Origin: Magnetospirillum sp902729445
GTDB lineage: Bacteria > Pseudomonadota > Alphaproteobacteria > Rhodospirillales > Magnetospirillaceae
Direction of reading: 5' to 3'
Length of the DNA stretch: 64,000 nt
Assembly: GCF_902729445.1 (NCBI RefSeq)
Contig: NZ_CACVCE010000012.1
Location: forward strand, 124,001-188,000
Shown: piece after piece, positions 62,162-64,000 of the stretch
How positions within the stretch are numbered: position 1 is the stretch's first letter
Layout of the letters: each line of letters opens with the position of its first letter
Made by a program: the position numbers and the translations under genes
Notes under the pieces: model-generated
The model's input: the letters and a program-made list of their open reading frames with translations, nothing else
Databases searched by the model: none
Told to the model about the DNA's origin: nothing

Positions 62162-63307
62162 ATGCCTTGGAATCAAGGGGGTGGCCCCTGGGGCGGTGGC
62201 GGTAACAATGGCGGCGGCAATGGCGGCGGCGGCGGTCCGTGGGGACGCGGTCCCGGCGGCGGCCGGCCTGGTCCCGATTTCGAGGAAATGATCCGCAAGG
62301 GCCAGGAGCGCCTGAAGAAGGCGGTGCCGCCCGGCCGTTTCTCGGGCGGGACCGGCCTGATGGTCGTGGCCGCGCTGGGCGTGGCGGCGTGGCTGGCCAC
62401 CGGCATCTATCGCGTCAACCCCGACGAACAAGGCGTGGTGTTGCGCTTCGGCAAGTGGGTCGATACCACCGAACCTGGCCTGCGCTATCATCTGCCCTAT
62501 CCGATCGAGACGGTGATGCTGCCCAAGGTCACCAAGATCAACCAGCTGCAATTGGGCTTCCGTTCGGCGGTGGATACCCGCTTCGAGCAGCGCCAGGGCG
62601 CGACCCGCGACGTGCCCGAGGAAAGCCGCATGCTGACCGGCGACGAAAACATCGTCGAGGCCGACTTCACCGTGTTCTGGCAGATCAAGGACGCCGGCAA
62701 GTTCCTGTTCAACGTGCGCGATGCCGAAGGCACCGTGAAGGTCGCGGCCGAAAGCTCGATGCGCGACGTCATCGGCCGCAGCCCGATCCAGGCCGCCCTG
62801 TCCGACAAGCGCCAGCCCATCGCCGACGCCGCCAAGATCGAATTGCAGCGCCTGCTGGATTCCTATGACGCCGGTATCCTGGTCACCCAGGTCCAGCTGC
62901 AGAAGGTCGAGCCGCCGGCCGCGGTCATCGACGCCTTCAACGACGTCCAGCGCGCCCGCGCCGACCAGGAACGCGCCCGCAACGAGGCCGAGGCCTATCG
63001 CAACGACATCATCCCGCGCGCCCGCGGCGAGGTCGAGAAGCTGGTCCAGGAGGCCGAGGCCTACAAGGAGCAGGTGGTCAACCAGGCCGAAGGCGAGGTC
63101 AAGCGCTTCCTGGCGCTCTACAACGCCTGGAAGCAGGCCTCGGACGTCACCGAGCGCCGCCTGTACCTGGAAACCATGGAAGAGATCATGAAGGGTGCCC
63201 CCAAGGTGATCATCGATCCGTCGGCCAAGGGGGCGCAAGGCGTGGTCCCCTATATGGCCCTGCCTGAATTGAAGAAATCCCAAGCCGGTGCCGGAGGTGC
63301 CCGATGA
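62162..63307 (+). CDS. hflK: HflK, membrane regulator of FtsH
   Basis: This is a 381-residue SPFH protein. The N terminus is Gly/Pro/Asn-rich (about 1-35), then one membrane helix (about 65-85) and the prohibitin-type SPFH domain with VNPDEQGVVLRFGKWVDTTEPGLRYHLPYPIETV. A long helical region (about 270-350) follows. With HflC it forms a cage around FtsH. The frame opens at 62132, but GAGGAAAAG precedes ATG 62162. The stop overlaps the hflC start. Confidence 0.94.
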   Translation: MPWNQGGGPWGGGGNNGGGNGGGGGPWGRGPGGGRPGPDFEEMIRKGQERLKKAVPPGRFSGGTGLMVVAALGVAAWLATGIYRVNPDEQGVVLRFGKWVDTTEPGLRYHLPYPIETVMLPKVTKINQLQLGFRSAVDTRFEQRQGATRDVPEESRMLTGDENIVEADFTVFWQIKDAGKFLFNVRDAEGTVKVAAESSMRDVIGRSPIQAALSDKRQPIADAAKIELQRLLDSYDAGILVTQVQLQKVEPPAAVIDAFNDVQRARADQERARNEAEAYRNDIIPRARGEVEKLVQEAEAYKEQVVNQAEGEVKRFLALYNAWKQASDVTERRLYLETMEEIMKGAPKVIIDPSAKGAQGVVPYMALPELKKSQAGAGGAR

Positions 63308-64000
63308 ACCGCACCTTGCCCGCCATCCTGGTGGCCATCGGCCTGCTGGCCGTCCTGGCCGGATCGTCGCTGTTCGTCGTCACCCAGGCAGAACAGGCGC
63401 TGGTGCTGCGCCTGGGCGCACACCGCGCCACCATCAAGGAGCCCGGCCTGCACTTCAAGCTGCCGTTCATCGAGGATGTCGTCCGCTACGACCTGCGCCT
63501 GCTGGCGCTGGAGCCGCCGGCGGAAGAGATCACCTTGAACGACCAGAAGCGCATCGTGGTCGATACCTTCACCCGCTACCGCATCGCCGACCCCCTGAAG
63601 TACTATCAGGCCCTGCGCAACGAGACCACCGCCCGCGGACAGATGTCCCAGGTCGTGACCTCGGCGCTGCGCCGCGTGCTGGGTCAGGTGATGCTGCCCA
63701 GCCTGTTGTCCGACGAACGCGCCAAGATCATGGAAGATATCCAGAAGGAAGTGGCCGAACGGGCTGCCCCCTACGGCATCACCATCGTCGACGTGCGCAT
63801 CCGCCGCGCCGACCTGCCCGACGAAATCAGCCAGTCGATCTATGACCGCATGAAGTCGGAACGCGAGCGCCAGGCCAAGGAATTGCGGGCGCAAGGGTAC
63901 GAATGGGGCCAGCAGATCCGCTCGCGCGCCGATCGCGAACGCACGGTGATCCTGGCCGAGGCGGCGCGCCAGGCCAACTTCCTGCGGGCCCAGGGCGACA
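63304..64000 (+). CDS. hflC: HflC, membrane regulator of FtsH (partial)
   Basis: This SPFH protein begins at ATG 63304, overlapping the hflK stop by four bases. It has an N-terminal membrane helix (about 5-27), the SPFH domain (QAEQALVLRLGAHRATIKEPGLHFKLP) and the start of the helical region. The frame is open to the window end, so about 232 residues are present and the C terminus is cut off. It pairs with hflK in one operon. Confidence 0.95.
   Translation, partial: MNRTLPAILVAIGLLAVLAGSSLFVVTQAEQALVLRLGAHRATIKEPGLHFKLPFIEDVVRYDLRLLALEPPAEEITLNDQKRIVVDTFTRYRIADPLKYYQALRNETTARGQMSQVVTSALRRVLGQVMLPSLLSDERAKIMEDIQKEVAERAAPYGITIVDVRIRRADLPDEISQSIYDRMKSERERQAKELRAQGYEWGQQIRSRADRERTVILAEAARQANFLRAQGD

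Overview
The window is ordinary high-GC chromosomal DNA of an alphaproteobacterium, most likely a member of the Rhodospirillales near Magnetospirillum/Phaeospirillum. The lineage call rests on several features: a fliF-fliG-fliH-fliN-flbD-flhA flagellar order, a circularly permuted two-piece tmRNA gene next to an alpha-type sspB, a SAM-II riboswitch in front of metZ, ethylmalonyl-CoA pathway genes, and glnB-glnA behind a sigma-54-like promoter. The genus is inference. No tRNA or rRNA gene, CRISPR array, prophage, insertion sequence or integrase was seen. Layout: 1-4.9 kb holds the end of lpd, a PepSY protein, lemA, the queuosine pair queA-tgt and a proline iminopeptidase. 4.9-17.4 kb is a long minus-strand flagellar block (fliF, fliG, fliH, fliN, flbD, flhA, flhF, flhG, a FliK-like protein) ending in an unusual membrane J-domain/zinc/SH3-like protein. 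17.4-26 kb has a TPR-methyltransferase, an AMIN-like protein, tldD, a DUF3422 protein, a Fic enzyme and a PAS-GGDEF diguanylate cyclase. 26-33 kb carries glnB-glnA, an aminotransferase, folE, apaG, riboswitch-controlled metZ and fabI. 33-38.3 kb is the ethylmalonyl-CoA cluster (ccr-mcd divergent from ecm). A secreted esterase, two unknown genes and RNA-modification genes (rsmD, rluB, tadA) follow. Then come hbd-etfA-etfB and a cobalamin adenosyltransferase, lptG, a GT-C glycosyltransferase and a PAP2 phosphatase. 51.4-64 kb has a double cold-shock protein, a 668-bp gap rich in structured elements, rmuC, a DUF4139 protein, def-fmt-truA, fumarase, a DUF4160/DUF2442 pair, sspB, ssrA, mrp and hflK-hflC. 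How the genes work together: Ccr, Ecm and Mcd catalyse three of the distinctive steps of glyoxylate-independent acetyl-CoA assimilation. Mcd passes electrons to ETF (etfA/etfB, 11 kb away). Ecm needs adenosylcobalamin, which the PduO-type adenosyltransferase beside etfB could supply, and Hbd belongs to the acetoacetyl-CoA to crotonyl-CoA route that feeds Ccr. FlhF and FlhG set flagellar position and number, FlbD drives late flagellar genes, and FliF/G/H/N and FlhA build the MS ring, switch and export gate. tmRNA tags stalled proteins and SspB delivers tagged proteins to ClpXP. The main value beyond routine annotation is in non-coding structure: three facing pairs of REP-like palindromes with compensating stem changes, a perfect 27-bp inverted repeat before lemA, a hairpin that hides the mcd ribosome-binding site, a terminator inside the cold-shock gene leader, and an orphan plus-strand three-hairpin RNA candidate. 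I did not find a convincing wholly new multi-gene system.
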